Positions 17,735 through 25,453 of a stretch of DNA of 64,000 bases are shown one piece after another. The notes under the pieces are model-generated. The model was not told where the DNA came from and did not search any database. It saw nothing but the letters and a program-made list of their open reading frames with translations. The translations under genes were made by a program, and so were the position numbers. Positions within the stretch are counted from its first letter, which is position 1; each line of letters opens with the position of its first letter. The DNA is from Brucella sp. BE17 (lineage in GTDB: Bacteria; Pseudomonadota; Alphaproteobacteria; Rhizobiales; Rhizobiaceae), in the NCBI RefSeq assembly GCF_039545455.1, contig NZ_CP154467.1, positions 62,001 through 126,000 of the forward strand, given 5' to 3'.

Positions 17735-18436
17735 TTAAAGTGGCTTCCAGCCGGGTTGCACGGCATCGGCTTCTGCGCGCCACAGATCGGCATATTCGAC
17801 ATCCTGCCAATCCTTGAACCATGGACCGCCGCGCGTATAGTGGACGACCTTGGGCGTACCGGTTTCTGGCTTCTCGTTCCAGCCTTCAAGCCAGTTGTAA
17901 TCGGTCGGCAATGCGCCGATTTCGTCGTCTGCTGCCCATTGCATGCGGTGCAGATAGGCACCGGATTCGCTATTGACCAGTTCAGGCGTCAGCTTGCGCG
18001 TTGAGGGATGTTCACAATTGAACAACATGCACGAAGACCAGTTCTTGCGCGGGTAACTCGTCTGCACTTTGCCGTCCATCTTGACGCTGTCTTTCGGCTG
18101 GTAGTCGTGCTGGACGCAGTAAACAGCCTTGGAAGGATCATTGAAGGATTTCAATCCGGCAATATCGCCCAGGAATAGAAAATCGCAATCGCAGAAAAGT
18201 GCCCATCCCTTATAGCCGGCAAGCCAGGGGGTAAAAAAGCGCGAATAGGTGAATTCGGTTGAGGCCAGCGGATCGACATCGCGCGTATAGGCACCCTGAT
18301 CCACCAGATCCTGTAACTTGATCGGCACGATGTCGAGCGGGATGGACGCGTGTTTCAGGGCCGATGCCTTCGCGACTTCGTAGGCAATGGGTTCGCGTGA
18401 ATCCCATCCGATGAAAATGCGTAATGGTTCAGTCAT
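17735..18436 (-). CDS. GT8-like glycosyltransferase
   Basis: A 233-residue GT-A-type transferase: LRIFIGWDSREPIAYEVAKAS at the N terminus, FTYSRFFTPWL, the DxD motif in FCDCDFLFLGD, and VHYTRGGPWFKDW near the end where GT8 enzymes carry a second metal-binding histidine. The start MTEPLR has GGGAG seven bases upstream. It sits 13 bases after the GT29-like gene and 44 bases before the GT25 gene, so the block is one leftward operon. Donor and acceptor are unknown. Confidence 0.8.
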   Translation of the reverse strand: MTEPLRIFIGWDSREPIAYEVAKASALKHASIPLDIVPIKLQDLVDQGAYTRDVDPLASTEFTYSRFFTPWLAGYKGWALFCDCDFLFLGDIAGLKSFNDPSKAVYCVQHDYQPKDSVKMDGKVQTSYPRKNWSSCMLFNCEHPSTRKLTPELVNSESGAYLHRMQWAADDEIGALPTDYNWLEGWNEKPETGTPKVVHYTRGGPWFKDWQDVEYADLWRAEADAVQPGWKPL

Positions 18437-18449
18437 TCGAAAACTCCCT

Positions 18450-19112
18450 CTATGCAAGATGTTCAGACAATGATTGCGCGTCGTGCTCTGCTACGGCACC
18501 CTCCATAAGCTGGATGCGGCCCGTCGCGACCTTGCGTTCCACCCAAGTGCGCTCGTCAGCCCAAGCGTGGCGTTTCCAGCCCTCCCACGAGAACCCGCAA
18601 AGCAGGACGTTCCAGTGGGACGCCGGACATTGCTTGAGCAGGTGCCAGATACCGAAAAAGCCGGTACTCGGAAAAACCTGCCCCATATGTTCTTCGCGCA
18701 CACCCAGTTCCTTGCAGCCCTCCAGATAGAATTGCGGCGGCATGATGCGGATTTCCTTGCCCGCATTGCCCACCACCTCGATTGTTTCATGCGTCCAGTC
18801 GGCCTTGCGGCCTTTCAGGCGTGAGAGAAAATTAGGTTGCGGGTGGTAGCGGCGAATAATGCTGGGATGATAGGCAAGCATCACTTCACGAGCTGCGCGA
18901 AAGGTTGGCGTTTGCAGAAAGGCCGGGTCAGTGAAGCGCCGTTGCGCGGGCTTGCCCGACGTGGCGAGAATGAGCAGATCGGTCCGCGTCCCGCTCATAC
19001 CGACCGATTGTTTCGGTTCATTGAAACGGACCACGAAATCGGCGGCATCGACCTGTCGTGACAGATTACCGGGCAAGGGACCGTTTCCGACAATAACCAG
19101 GGTCTTTTTCAT
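18450..19112 (-). CDS. GT29 sialyltransferase-like protein
   Basis: A 220-residue protein whose N terminus, LVIVGNGPLPGN then DFVVRFNEP and SGTRTDLLILA, recalls sialyl motif L of eukaryotic-type GT29 transferases (VGNGG, VIRFN). The later PSTGFFGIWHLLKQ resembles motif S. I recall relatives in databases called 'urease operon accessory protein', although no urease genes are near. It is the first gene of the leftward glycan operon. It may transfer an acidic sugar or be a degenerate relative; the enzymatic function is an inference from short motifs only. Confidence 0.65.
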   Translation of the reverse strand: MKKTLVIVGNGPLPGNLSRQVDAADFVVRFNEPKQSVGMSGTRTDLLILATSGKPAQRRFTDPAFLQTPTFRAAREVMLAYHPSIIRRYHPQPNFLSRLKGRKADWTHETIEVVGNAGKEIRIMPPQFYLEGCKELGVREEHMGQVFPSTGFFGIWHLLKQCPASHWNVLLCGFSWEGWKRHAWADERTWVERKVATGRIQLMEGAVAEHDAQSLSEHLA

Positions 19113-19364
19113 GAAAGCCAGCCAGATTCTGTTTCTGAAAGCTGGTCTAGCCGGAAATGAGCGCTTTGCAAAGTGCGGGCAATAAAGAGTGGTTCAAATC
19201 AGACAATTTTAGACAAGATTTGGGTTTTGGTGATGTTTTTCGGTCCCCGGGGCAGCGTTGCATGGCGCTGTTTTCATGGCAGCCATGCAGTATCTGCAAT
19301 TCTCAAACGCAAAAAAAAGGCAGAAGCTGCTTTTGGGGAGGAACAATAAAAAGGGGATACACCG

Positions 19365-19529
19365 ATGAGCCTTCCGACCATCCTTCGTCAGCAGTTGAAG
19401 TCTTGGATGCAATATTGCGAGAATGTGCGCGAATTGCAAAGCTGCACCGATCGCGAGCTGGGCGATCTTGGCCTGAGCCGCGACGATATCCGACGCGTTG
19501 CACGCGAGGCAGCTTACACCCACGCCTGA
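19365..19529 (+). CDS. DUF1127 small protein
   Basis: A 54-residue protein: MSLPTILRQQLKSWMQYC, then the DUF1127 signature LQSCTDRELGDLGLSRDDIRRVA. AAGGGG lies eight bases upstream of the ATG. DUF1127 proteins are short, arginine-rich and, in Agrobacterium and Rhodobacter, are linked to phosphate/carbon metabolism, stress and RNA-related regulation. The 252-base leader region from the divergent transferase contains a hairpin (GCATGGC 19260-19266 with GCCATGC 19282-19288), so post-transcriptional control is possible. Confidence 0.85.
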   Translation: MSLPTILRQQLKSWMQYCENVRELQSCTDRELGDLGLSRDDIRRVAREAAYTHA

Positions 19530-19622
19530 GTGTGAAACATAGAGCTATGGGGGCGTTGCCTGCGCCCGGTTTTACAAACGGATGCAGGCGCAGCTGTCGT
19601 CGGCACGACTTAGACATTGCAA

Positions 19623-19808
19623 TTAAACGTCGCCGGGTTTTCTAAAGCGGACGTGAATATCGTCTTTTGCGAGATCGAACCCTGCATAATTGCGCTGAAA
19701 GGCGATGAGGGCGTCGTTGACGCCCTTGGAATAATCGTCTTCCTGCACGTCGATATGATGCCGATAGAGTATTCTGTCGCCTTTATAGAATATGACCTGA
19801 CCGTCCAT
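19623..19808 (-). CDS. Small conserved hypothetical protein
   Basis: A 61-residue protein, MDGQVIFYKGDRILYRHHID then VQEDDYSKGVNDALIAFQRN, ending with HVRFRKPGDV. The start has a strong GGAAGGAGG six bases before the ATG, which supports real translation. It looks like a compact beta-alpha-beta fold with no signal peptide or membrane segment. It lies 76 bases after the LysR gene on the same strand. I do not recognise a family with known function. Confidence 0.6.
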   Translation of the reverse strand: MDGQVIFYKGDRILYRHHIDVQEDDYSKGVNDALIAFQRNYAGFDLAKDDIHVRFRKPGDV

Positions 19809-19884
19809 CACAGCCTCCTTCCCGGCTTGCGAATTTCCAGTGAAGCACATGCATCTTCTAAAAATAGGCGCAGGCGTGCGGGTT

Positions 19885-20775
19885 TCAAGACGTATGGAGA
19901 GGTGTTGAGGTTGTTGCAAGCGCAAGCCATGCCCGCGCGGCATGGGACAGGAATGCGCCTTTGCGCCAGATGAGCGCCATGTGCCAGTTGACCGAGGCGT
20001 CGGTGATTTTGCGAATGCTCACGCCAGGGTGTGGTCTTTGTTCGGCAATCATCTGCGGCAGGAAGCCGACGCCCATGCCGGCTGCGACCAGCTCGACGAT
20101 AAAGTCGATCTGGCTGGAGCGTACGGCCACATGCGGTGTGACACCGTGCTGATGACAGGCATCGAGGATGATATGATTAAGCGCGAAACCGCTTTCAAAC
20201 AGGATAAAGGGCAGGCGTGCGATAGCCTCAAGCGTGACGCTTTCGGTCTTCGCGCTGCAGTGTCCTGCGGGAAGCAGTGCCACCACCGGTTCGCAACGCA
20301 CATCCTGCCATTCAAAACTGTCTTCGACCGGCAGAAGCGAGGCGGCAAGCTCGACATCACCCGCAAGCAGCAACTCTTCCAGCCGCTTGCTGCCGTGCTC
20401 GACAAGCTGGATATCAATCTCCGGATAAAGCTTGGTGAAGGCGGCAAAAAGTGGTGCAAACAACACACTGGAGCCGATGGGGGGCAGGCCAAGGCGCAAA
20501 AGGCCGCGTTTAAGCCCGCGCAGCTCGTCCAGCTCCGCCAGCATATCGTCCTTCTCAGTCAGCATGTTGAGGGCGCGGCGATAAACGATCTCACCGGCAA
20601 CGGTCAGACGCGGCGGGGAGGTGTCGCGGTCGAGAAGGGTAAGCCCCATCTCCTCCTCCAGTTGTTTTACCGCCTTGCTGACGGTGGATTGGGTTGCATT
20701 GATTGCGCGCGCGGCAGCCGAAAAACCGCCCTGACGCACCACTTCTGCAAAAGCCTGAAAACTTCTCAAATTCAT
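19885..20775 (-). CDS. LysR-family regulator (CidR-like)
   Basis: A 296-residue LysR protein: winged HTH at residues 1-60 (LRSFQAFAEVVRQGGFSAAA, ATQSTVSKAVKQLEEEMG) and a periplasmic-binding-like effector domain (LRLGLPPIGSSVLFAPLF, AAGMGVGFLPQMIAEQ). It is divergent from cidA/lrgB-type genes. This gene order is the same as the B. subtilis and staphylococcal cidR-cidAB arrangement, where the regulator responds to acetate or pyruvate overflow. A palindrome next to its start codon is the probable operator. The ligand is inferred from context only. Confidence 0.88.
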   Translation of the reverse strand: MNLRSFQAFAEVVRQGGFSAAARAINATQSTVSKAVKQLEEEMGLTLLDRDTSPPRLTVAGEIVYRRALNMLTEKDDMLAELDELRGLKRGLLRLGLPPIGSSVLFAPLFAAFTKLYPEIDIQLVEHGSKRLEELLLAGDVELAASLLPVEDSFEWQDVRCEPVVALLPAGHCSAKTESVTLEAIARLPFILFESGFALNHIILDACHQHGVTPHVAVRSSQIDFIVELVAAGMGVGFLPQMIAEQRPHPGVSIRKITDASVNWHMALIWRKGAFLSHAARAWLALATTSTPLHTS

Positions 20776-20776
20776 G

Positions 20777-20799
20777 AGCTATTCCATATCCGAATAGCT
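20777..20799. promoter_or_regulatory. Palindromic operator of LysR/CidA divergent promoter
   Basis: AGCTATTC (20777-20784) and GAATAGCT (20792-20799) form a perfect eight-base dyad with a seven-base spacer, beginning one base from the LysR start codon. The dyad size fits LysR-type (T-N11-A) recognition, here TATTC-N7-GAATA. A weaker dyad GAAAT...ATTTC follows at about 20805-20820. Binding is inferred. Confidence 0.7.
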
Positions 20800-20897
20800 G
20801 CAATGAAATCAATTCATTTCTAGAATGGTGCAACGCACCCTATGTTGAGACTTGAAAACAGATCGCGTTCCCGCTGGAACCAGAACCGGACCTATCG

Positions 20898-21317
20898 ATG
20901 AAACTCTCCAGAAGTGCCCATAATCTTGCTGTTCGCTTTCGTTATGCGCTCCATCACAGCCGTATGATGCAAATTGCGACACTAACAGGCTTCTGGCTTA
21001 TGGGCGAAGCTGTGGTCCGGCTCTCCGGCTTGCCTTTGCCCGGCGGCATCGTCGGCATGGTGCTGGTGCTCTTGTTGTTGTTGAGCGGGCGCATCAGCCT
21101 GTTCAGCATGAAGCGCGGCGCGGAATGGTTTTTGGCTGAAATGCTTTTGTTCTTCGTGCCTGCGGTTCTGGCGGTGCTTGAGCATCGCGAGTTGATTGGC
21201 ATGCTGGGGCTGAAAATCATGGCGGTCATCCTCATCGGCACGCTGACGGTGATGAGCGTGACCGCGCTCACGGTAGATCTCTGCTACCGTTGGAGCCTAC
21301 GCTATGTTCGCAACTAG
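20898..21317 (+). CDS. cidA: CidA/LrgA holin-like membrane protein
   Basis: A 139-residue inner-membrane protein with four predicted segments: MMQIATLTGFWLMGEAVVRLSG with the conserved LPLPGGIVGMVLVLLLL, then a polar turn around MKRGAEWFLAEMLLFFVPAV, and a final helix MAVILIGTLTVMSVTALTVD. These are the hallmarks of the CidA/LrgA family, holin-like proteins linked to control of murein hydrolases, overflow metabolism or pyruvate export. It overlaps the lrgB-type gene by 14 bases, indicating coupled translation. Confidence 0.9.
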   Translation: MKLSRSAHNLAVRFRYALHHSRMMQIATLTGFWLMGEAVVRLSGLPLPGGIVGMVLVLLLLLSGRISLFSMKRGAEWFLAEMLLFFVPAVLAVLEHRELIGMLGLKIMAVILIGTLTVMSVTALTVDLCYRWSLRYVRN

Positions 21318-22014
21318 CCCGCTTCTGGCAAACCCGCTTCTAGCGACATTGTTCTGGTCGGCGGCGACCATCCTGCTTTATCTTGCGGCAAAGCGGGTCT
21401 ATCGTCGCTTTACCTTATGGTGGTTGACGCCGCTTGCCGTAACACCGCTTCTACTGATGGCGTTGCTGATCGCGCTCAATGAAAACTATCGCAGCTATTT
21501 TGGCGCAACTCACTGGCTGGTTGCCTTGCTGGGTCCGGCAACGGTCGCGTTTGCCATTCCGATTTACCAGCAGCGTATAACGATCCGCCGTTACTGGCCA
21601 GTTCTACTAGTCGGTGTGGTGGTCGGAAGCTCTGCCGCCATGGGTTCGGCCTGGGGGCTGGCGCATCTTCTGGGTCTGAATGAATCCATCAGCTTAAGTC
21701 TCATGCCACGCTCGATGAGCACGCCTTTCGCCATGACCGTTTCTGGCGATATTGGCGGCACGCCGGACCTGACGGCGATTTTCGTCGTGCTGACCGGCGT
21801 ATTCGGCGCTGCCCTTGGTGAACTCATGCTCAACTGGCTGCCGATCCGCTCGGCGCTTGCGCGGGGTGCACTTTTCGGCATGGGTGCGCATGGCGCAGGC
21901 GTCGCCAAGGCGCACCAGATCGGTAATGAGGAAGGTTCAATTGCCGGTCTGGTGATGGTGCTGGTTGGGTTGGTGAATGTTCTCGCGGCACCCTTCATTG
22001 CGAGTTTCCTGTAA
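21304..22014 (+). CDS. lrgB: LrgB/CidB-family membrane protein
   Basis: A 236-residue polytopic membrane protein. It carries the family motifs YRSYFGATHWLVALLGPATV, FAIPIYQQ, SLMPRSMSTPFAMTVSGDIGG, LTAIFVVLTGVFGA and GMGAHGAGVAKAHQIGNEEG. LrgB/CidB proteins act with the small CidA/LrgA partner; in several bacteria and chloroplasts the pair exports pyruvate or glycolate or modulates lysis. It is transcribed with cidA under the divergent LysR regulator. A weak hairpin plus T-tract follows at about 22038-22072 and may end the transcript. Confidence 0.92.
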   Translation: MFATSPLLANPLLATLFWSAATILLYLAAKRVYRRFTLWWLTPLAVTPLLLMALLIALNENYRSYFGATHWLVALLGPATVAFAIPIYQQRITIRRYWPVLLVGVVVGSSAAMGSAWGLAHLLGLNESISLSLMPRSMSTPFAMTVSGDIGGTPDLTAIFVVLTGVFGAALGELMLNWLPIRSALARGALFGMGAHGAGVAKAHQIGNEEGSIAGLVMVLVGLVNVLAAPFIASFL

Positions 22015-22160
22015 GCTGCTGATTTCAAATCAAAAAAACAAAAGGCACTGTTTTTTTATCAGCGCTTTTTCTTTGCCTGTTTTTTCAGCGGCGGTGTATT
22101 TGCATAACTGATATGCATTATTGGTCGTTGTGATCAAACAAGCTAGCGGCTAAAACTTGG

Positions 22161-22267
22161 TCATCGGGTTCACTCCTCCTCCCAGAACCCGGTGACGAAT
22201 ACGGCACTCCTCCTCCCAAGCCGTATTCAAGATCAGGCCGCGCATCCTCCTCCCGCGCGGCCTTTTT
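22161..22267 (+). ncRNA. Three-hairpin anti-Shine-Dalgarno small RNA (cuckoo/CcsR-like)
   Basis: Three consecutive hairpins each expose TCCTCCTCCC or CTCCTCCTCCC in the loop. Hairpin 1: arms 22161-22171 and 22185-22195 (11 pairs, one G-U). Hairpin 2: perfect nine-pair arms 22197-22205 and 22220-22228. Hairpin 3: perfect nine-pair GC-rich arms 22235-22243 and 22255-22263, followed by a T-run, hence an intrinsic terminator on the + strand. The loops are complementary to ribosome-binding sites (GGGAGGAG). This matches the CCUCCUCCC-loop RNAs described in alphaproteobacteria. The 5' end is not defined; a dyad TGCATA-N5-TATGCA (22101-22117) lies about 44 bases upstream, perhaps in the promoter. 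Confidence 0.85.
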
Positions 22268-22389
22268 CTTTGCCTGAATTTCCCGATTATCTTTGTGAAC
22301 AATGCGTAACCTGCGCTGGTTGTCTGCGCTTATGGGCATGCTGCGCATTGTGTATTATGAAACGGAATTTAAAAAGGGAGCGCACAACC

Positions 22390-23940
22390 ATGACCAGTGG
22401 CATTCATCACATCACGCTTGTCACGCGTAAGGTGCAGGCCAACGTTGATTTCTACGTCGGATTTTTAGGCCTGCGTCTGATCAAGCAGACTGGCGGTTTC
22501 GAGGATGCCGAACAGCTTCACCTCCTTTATGGCGATCGATCCGGTTCACCGGGCTCGCTTATAACATTTCTTGTCTGGGAAGATGGCTCGAAAGGCCGCG
22601 TCGGCCACGGCCAGGTCAGCGAAATTGCGCTCGCCATTGATCGCACCGCAATCGGCTTCTGGCTCGAGCGGGCGCTGCGCTATCACGTGTCGTCTGAAGG
22701 CCCGGTGCAGGAATTCGGTGCGCCGGTTCTGCGCTTACGCGATCCTGACGGTGTAATCGTCAAGCTGGTCGGCAGCGATCTTCGTGCCAATGACCCATGG
22801 AACGCTGACGACATTGCGCCGGAATTGGCCGTCAAACGCATTTACTCCGCGACGATTCTTTCCGAGGTGCCGGAGCAGACCTCCGCTTTCATTGCGCAGA
22901 ATTTCGGGTTCGCTTCGCAGGCAAGGGAAGGCACCATCGAACGGCTGGTTTCGCAATCAGGTGATGCGGTTGATGTGCGCGATGCAAGCGGTTTCTGGCC
23001 GGGCATCCCCGGAACCGGCATTGCCGATCATGTGGCGTTTCGCGCAGCCAGCGCTGATGCGGTGACAAAACTTGGCGAAGACCTGCTCAAGCGCAATTCA
23101 AGTGACATCAATGTACATGACCGCAAATATTTCACCTCGCTCTATGTGCGTGAGCCGGGTGAGACGCTCATTGAATTTGCCTCCGATGGTCCCGGTTTCA
23201 CGATTGATGAGGCGGTGGATTCTTTAGGTGAAATTCTGTTCGTGCCGCCGGGCAATGATGCGCAGGCGGACGCCATCCGCGTGCGCCTACCGCAATTTGC
23301 ACGTCCCGGCGAGGAGCGGGTGATTTATCGCGATCTGCCATTCGTGCATCGTATTCACCAGCCTGAAAATCCTGACGGCACGATGCTTGTGCTTTTGCAC
23401 GGCACCGGTGGTAATGAAAACGATCTTATGCCGCTTGCAGCCAAGGCAGCGCCGAATTCTACATTGCTGGGCCTGCGCGGACGCAGCACTGAAGAGGGTA
23501 TTCAGCGCTGGTTTCGCCGCTATGGGCAGGCGCGGTTCGATCAGGCGGATATTGCTTTTGAGGCCGAAGCGCTGGCGGCCTTTATGGAAGAGGCTGTTCA
23601 GGCCTATGCAATCGACCTCGACAAAACGGCGTTCATCGGCAATTCCAACGGGGCCAACATGCTTGCGGCGTTTATGCAATTACATCCGCGTGTGGTGAAA
23701 AATGCCGTGCTGCTGCGTGCCGCAGAAGTGCTGGAGGTGCCGCCGCAAGCCTCCCTTTCCGATGCTGGCGTTCTGCTGCTCAAGGGTGCTTATGATGCCT
23801 TTGGCGATTCCGCTGGCTTGTTGGAAAAGGCCTTACGGGATTGTGGTGCGACTCTGGATATCGGTATTGTTGATGCCGGACATAATCTGACGGATGAAGA
23901 CGTCCACCGGACCGGAGAATGGCTGAAAACCCGGCTTTAA
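22390..23940 (+). CDS. VOC ring-cleaving dioxygenase fused to alpha/beta esterase
   Basis: A 516-residue fusion. The first 300 residues are two glyoxalase/VOC modules: TSGIHHITLVTRKVQANVDF with a metal-binding histidine, a second HVAFRAASADAV, and the glutamate in LIEFASDG. Residues about 320-516 are a phospholipase/carboxylesterase-type hydrolase: LVLLHGTGGNENDLMPLA, the nucleophile in FIGNSNGANML, the acid near GAYDAFGD and the histidine in DAGHNLTDED. In Bacillus the quinone-stress proteins MhqO and MhqD are separate homologues of the two halves. The start MTSGIHH has AAAGGGAG upstream. Likely detoxifies (hydro)quinones or electrophiles. Confidence 0.88.
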   Translation: MTSGIHHITLVTRKVQANVDFYVGFLGLRLIKQTGGFEDAEQLHLLYGDRSGSPGSLITFLVWEDGSKGRVGHGQVSEIALAIDRTAIGFWLERALRYHVSSEGPVQEFGAPVLRLRDPDGVIVKLVGSDLRANDPWNADDIAPELAVKRIYSATILSEVPEQTSAFIAQNFGFASQAREGTIERLVSQSGDAVDVRDASGFWPGIPGTGIADHVAFRAASADAVTKLGEDLLKRNSSDINVHDRKYFTSLYVREPGETLIEFASDGPGFTIDEAVDSLGEILFVPPGNDAQADAIRVRLPQFARPGEERVIYRDLPFVHRIHQPENPDGTMLVLLHGTGGNENDLMPLAAKAAPNSTLLGLRGRSTEEGIQRWFRRYGQARFDQADIAFEAEALAAFMEEAVQAYAIDLDKTAFIGNSNGANMLAAFMQLHPRVVKNAVLLRAAEVLEVPPQASLSDAGVLLLKGAYDAFGDSAGLLEKALRDCGATLDIGIVDAGHNLTDEDVHRTGEWLKTRL

Positions 23941-24116
23941 AGCTTGCCGGTCAGCCGTTTTTTAGGCCAATCGTGTGTGCCCTATAAGCCGCAGCTGTGG
24001 TGCGATCTGCTCCGTTTCAACAAATGGGGCTTGGCAGAAGCAGTCTGGTGAAGAATAAAGCTTGTTAAAAAGCTTACAGTCCAAAGAAGTCTGTTGGCGC
24101 GGCGTCAAAAAAGAGG

Positions 24117-25370
24117 TTGGTTTTGCACGGTATCGTTCATCGGGTTGTCCCTGCTTTGCTCGTTTTTCTGTCGCTGCTCGCAGGCTGCGCCAGTCGCCCC
24201 GAAGGGGTGTTGGTGCCGATCGGTGAAACGCTTTCCCCCGGTACCACCAAGGTTGACCTTCTCGTCGCGACCACGCGCCGCCCGTCAGAGGCTCCGGGCA
24301 TTCTTTTCTCCGGCGAGCGTGACAATCTGGTTGCGATCACCGATATCGTGGTTTCCATCCCGCCTGAAAAGAACCGAAAGGCTGGTGAAGTGCAGTGGCC
24401 TAAGAAGCTGCCGCCCGATCCGCAGAAGGATTTCACCACCGTCAGCGTCACGCCGGTCAAGACCGATGTGGAACGGGCGGGCTGGATTCGTAAGCATATG
24501 ACCAAAAGCCGCCGCGTTATGGTGTTCATTCATGGCTTCAACAACACCTATGAGGATTCGGTCTATCGTTTTGCGCAGATCATCCATGATTCCGGTGCGG
24601 ATGTAGCACCTGTGATCTTCACGTGGCCGTCGCGCGCCAGCGTTTTCGATTATAATTACGACAAGGAAAGCACCAATTATTCCCGCGATGCACTGGAGCA
24701 GATTCTCAGGGCCATCGCGCGTGAACCCGAGGTCAAGGACATCACTGTCATGGCCCATTCGATGGGCAGCTGGCTGACGGTCGAGGCGCTGCGTCAGATG
24801 GCGATCCGTGACGGACGTGTGAATGGCAAGATCAATAACGTCATTCTCGCATCGCCTGATCTGGACGTGGATGTATTCGGCAAGCAGTTTCTGGCGATGG
24901 GCAAGGACCATCCCCGCTTTACGCTGTTTACGTCGCGTGATGACCGGGCACTTGCGGTGTCTCGGCGCATTTCCGGCAATATCGACCGCCTTGGCCAGAT
25001 CGATCCTTCGAGCGAACCCTATCGCTCGAACCTTGAAAAGGCTGGGATCACCGTTATCGATCTCACGCAGCTTAAAGCCGGTGACGGTCTCAACCATGGC
25101 AAATTCGCCGCAAGCCCGGAAGTGGTACAGCTGATCGGCAGACGTCTGGTGACAGGACAGACCCTTACCGATTCCAATATTGGTATCGGCGACCGTCTTG
25201 GTGCCGTGGCGCTCGGGACGGCGCAAGGTGTGGGCAGTGCTGCCTCGCTGGTGGTAACGGCGCCGATTGCCGTGTTCGATCCGCAAACGCGAAGGACCTA
25301 TGAAGAACAGATCGACCGTTTCGGCCGTGCTGTCGGTAATACGGTCGGGGCTGCTGTTACCCCGCAGTAA
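24117..25370 (+). CDS. Alpha/beta hydrolase lipoprotein (DUF900)
   Basis: A 417-residue envelope protein. A signal sequence ends in the lipobox LLAGC, so it is probably anchored in a membrane. The DUF900 hydrolase domain carries RVMVFIHGFNNTYEDSVYR, FTWPSRASVFDYNYD, the nucleophile elbow in VMAHSMGSWLTVEAL, and ASPDLDVDVF. No ATG is available: TTG at 24117 or TTG at 24123 are the candidates, and the AAGAGG just before 24117 is better spaced for 24123. The substrate is unknown. Similar proteins occur throughout the rhizobia. Confidence 0.85.
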   Translation: MVLHGIVHRVVPALLVFLSLLAGCASRPEGVLVPIGETLSPGTTKVDLLVATTRRPSEAPGILFSGERDNLVAITDIVVSIPPEKNRKAGEVQWPKKLPPDPQKDFTTVSVTPVKTDVERAGWIRKHMTKSRRVMVFIHGFNNTYEDSVYRFAQIIHDSGADVAPVIFTWPSRASVFDYNYDKESTNYSRDALEQILRAIAREPEVKDITVMAHSMGSWLTVEALRQMAIRDGRVNGKINNVILASPDLDVDVFGKQFLAMGKDHPRFTLFTSRDDRALAVSRRISGNIDRLGQIDPSSEPYRSNLEKAGITVIDLTQLKAGDGLNHGKFAASPEVVQLIGRRLVTGQTLTDSNIGIGDRLGAVALGTAQGVGSAASLVVTAPIAVFDPQTRRTYEEQIDRFGRAVGNTVGAAVTPQ

Positions 25371-25453
25371 AAACCTTTCCTGTTGTCATAAGCGAGCTGA
25401 AGCTTTAGAGCGTCGTGCGATGAAGCCAGTCGTTAACAGGGAGAAACGGCATC

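Noticed and set aside
18450-19112. Urease accessory function for the GT29-like gene
   Set aside because: No urease structural or accessory genes are in the window, and the motifs point to a nucleotide-sugar transferase fold.
22141-22263. Three CTCCTCCC copies read as a CRISPR-like or tandem repeat
   Set aside because: The repeated unit is only about 10 bases, is always in a hairpin loop, and the stems differ. There are no cas genes and spacing is 35 to 38 bases. A structured RNA explains it better.
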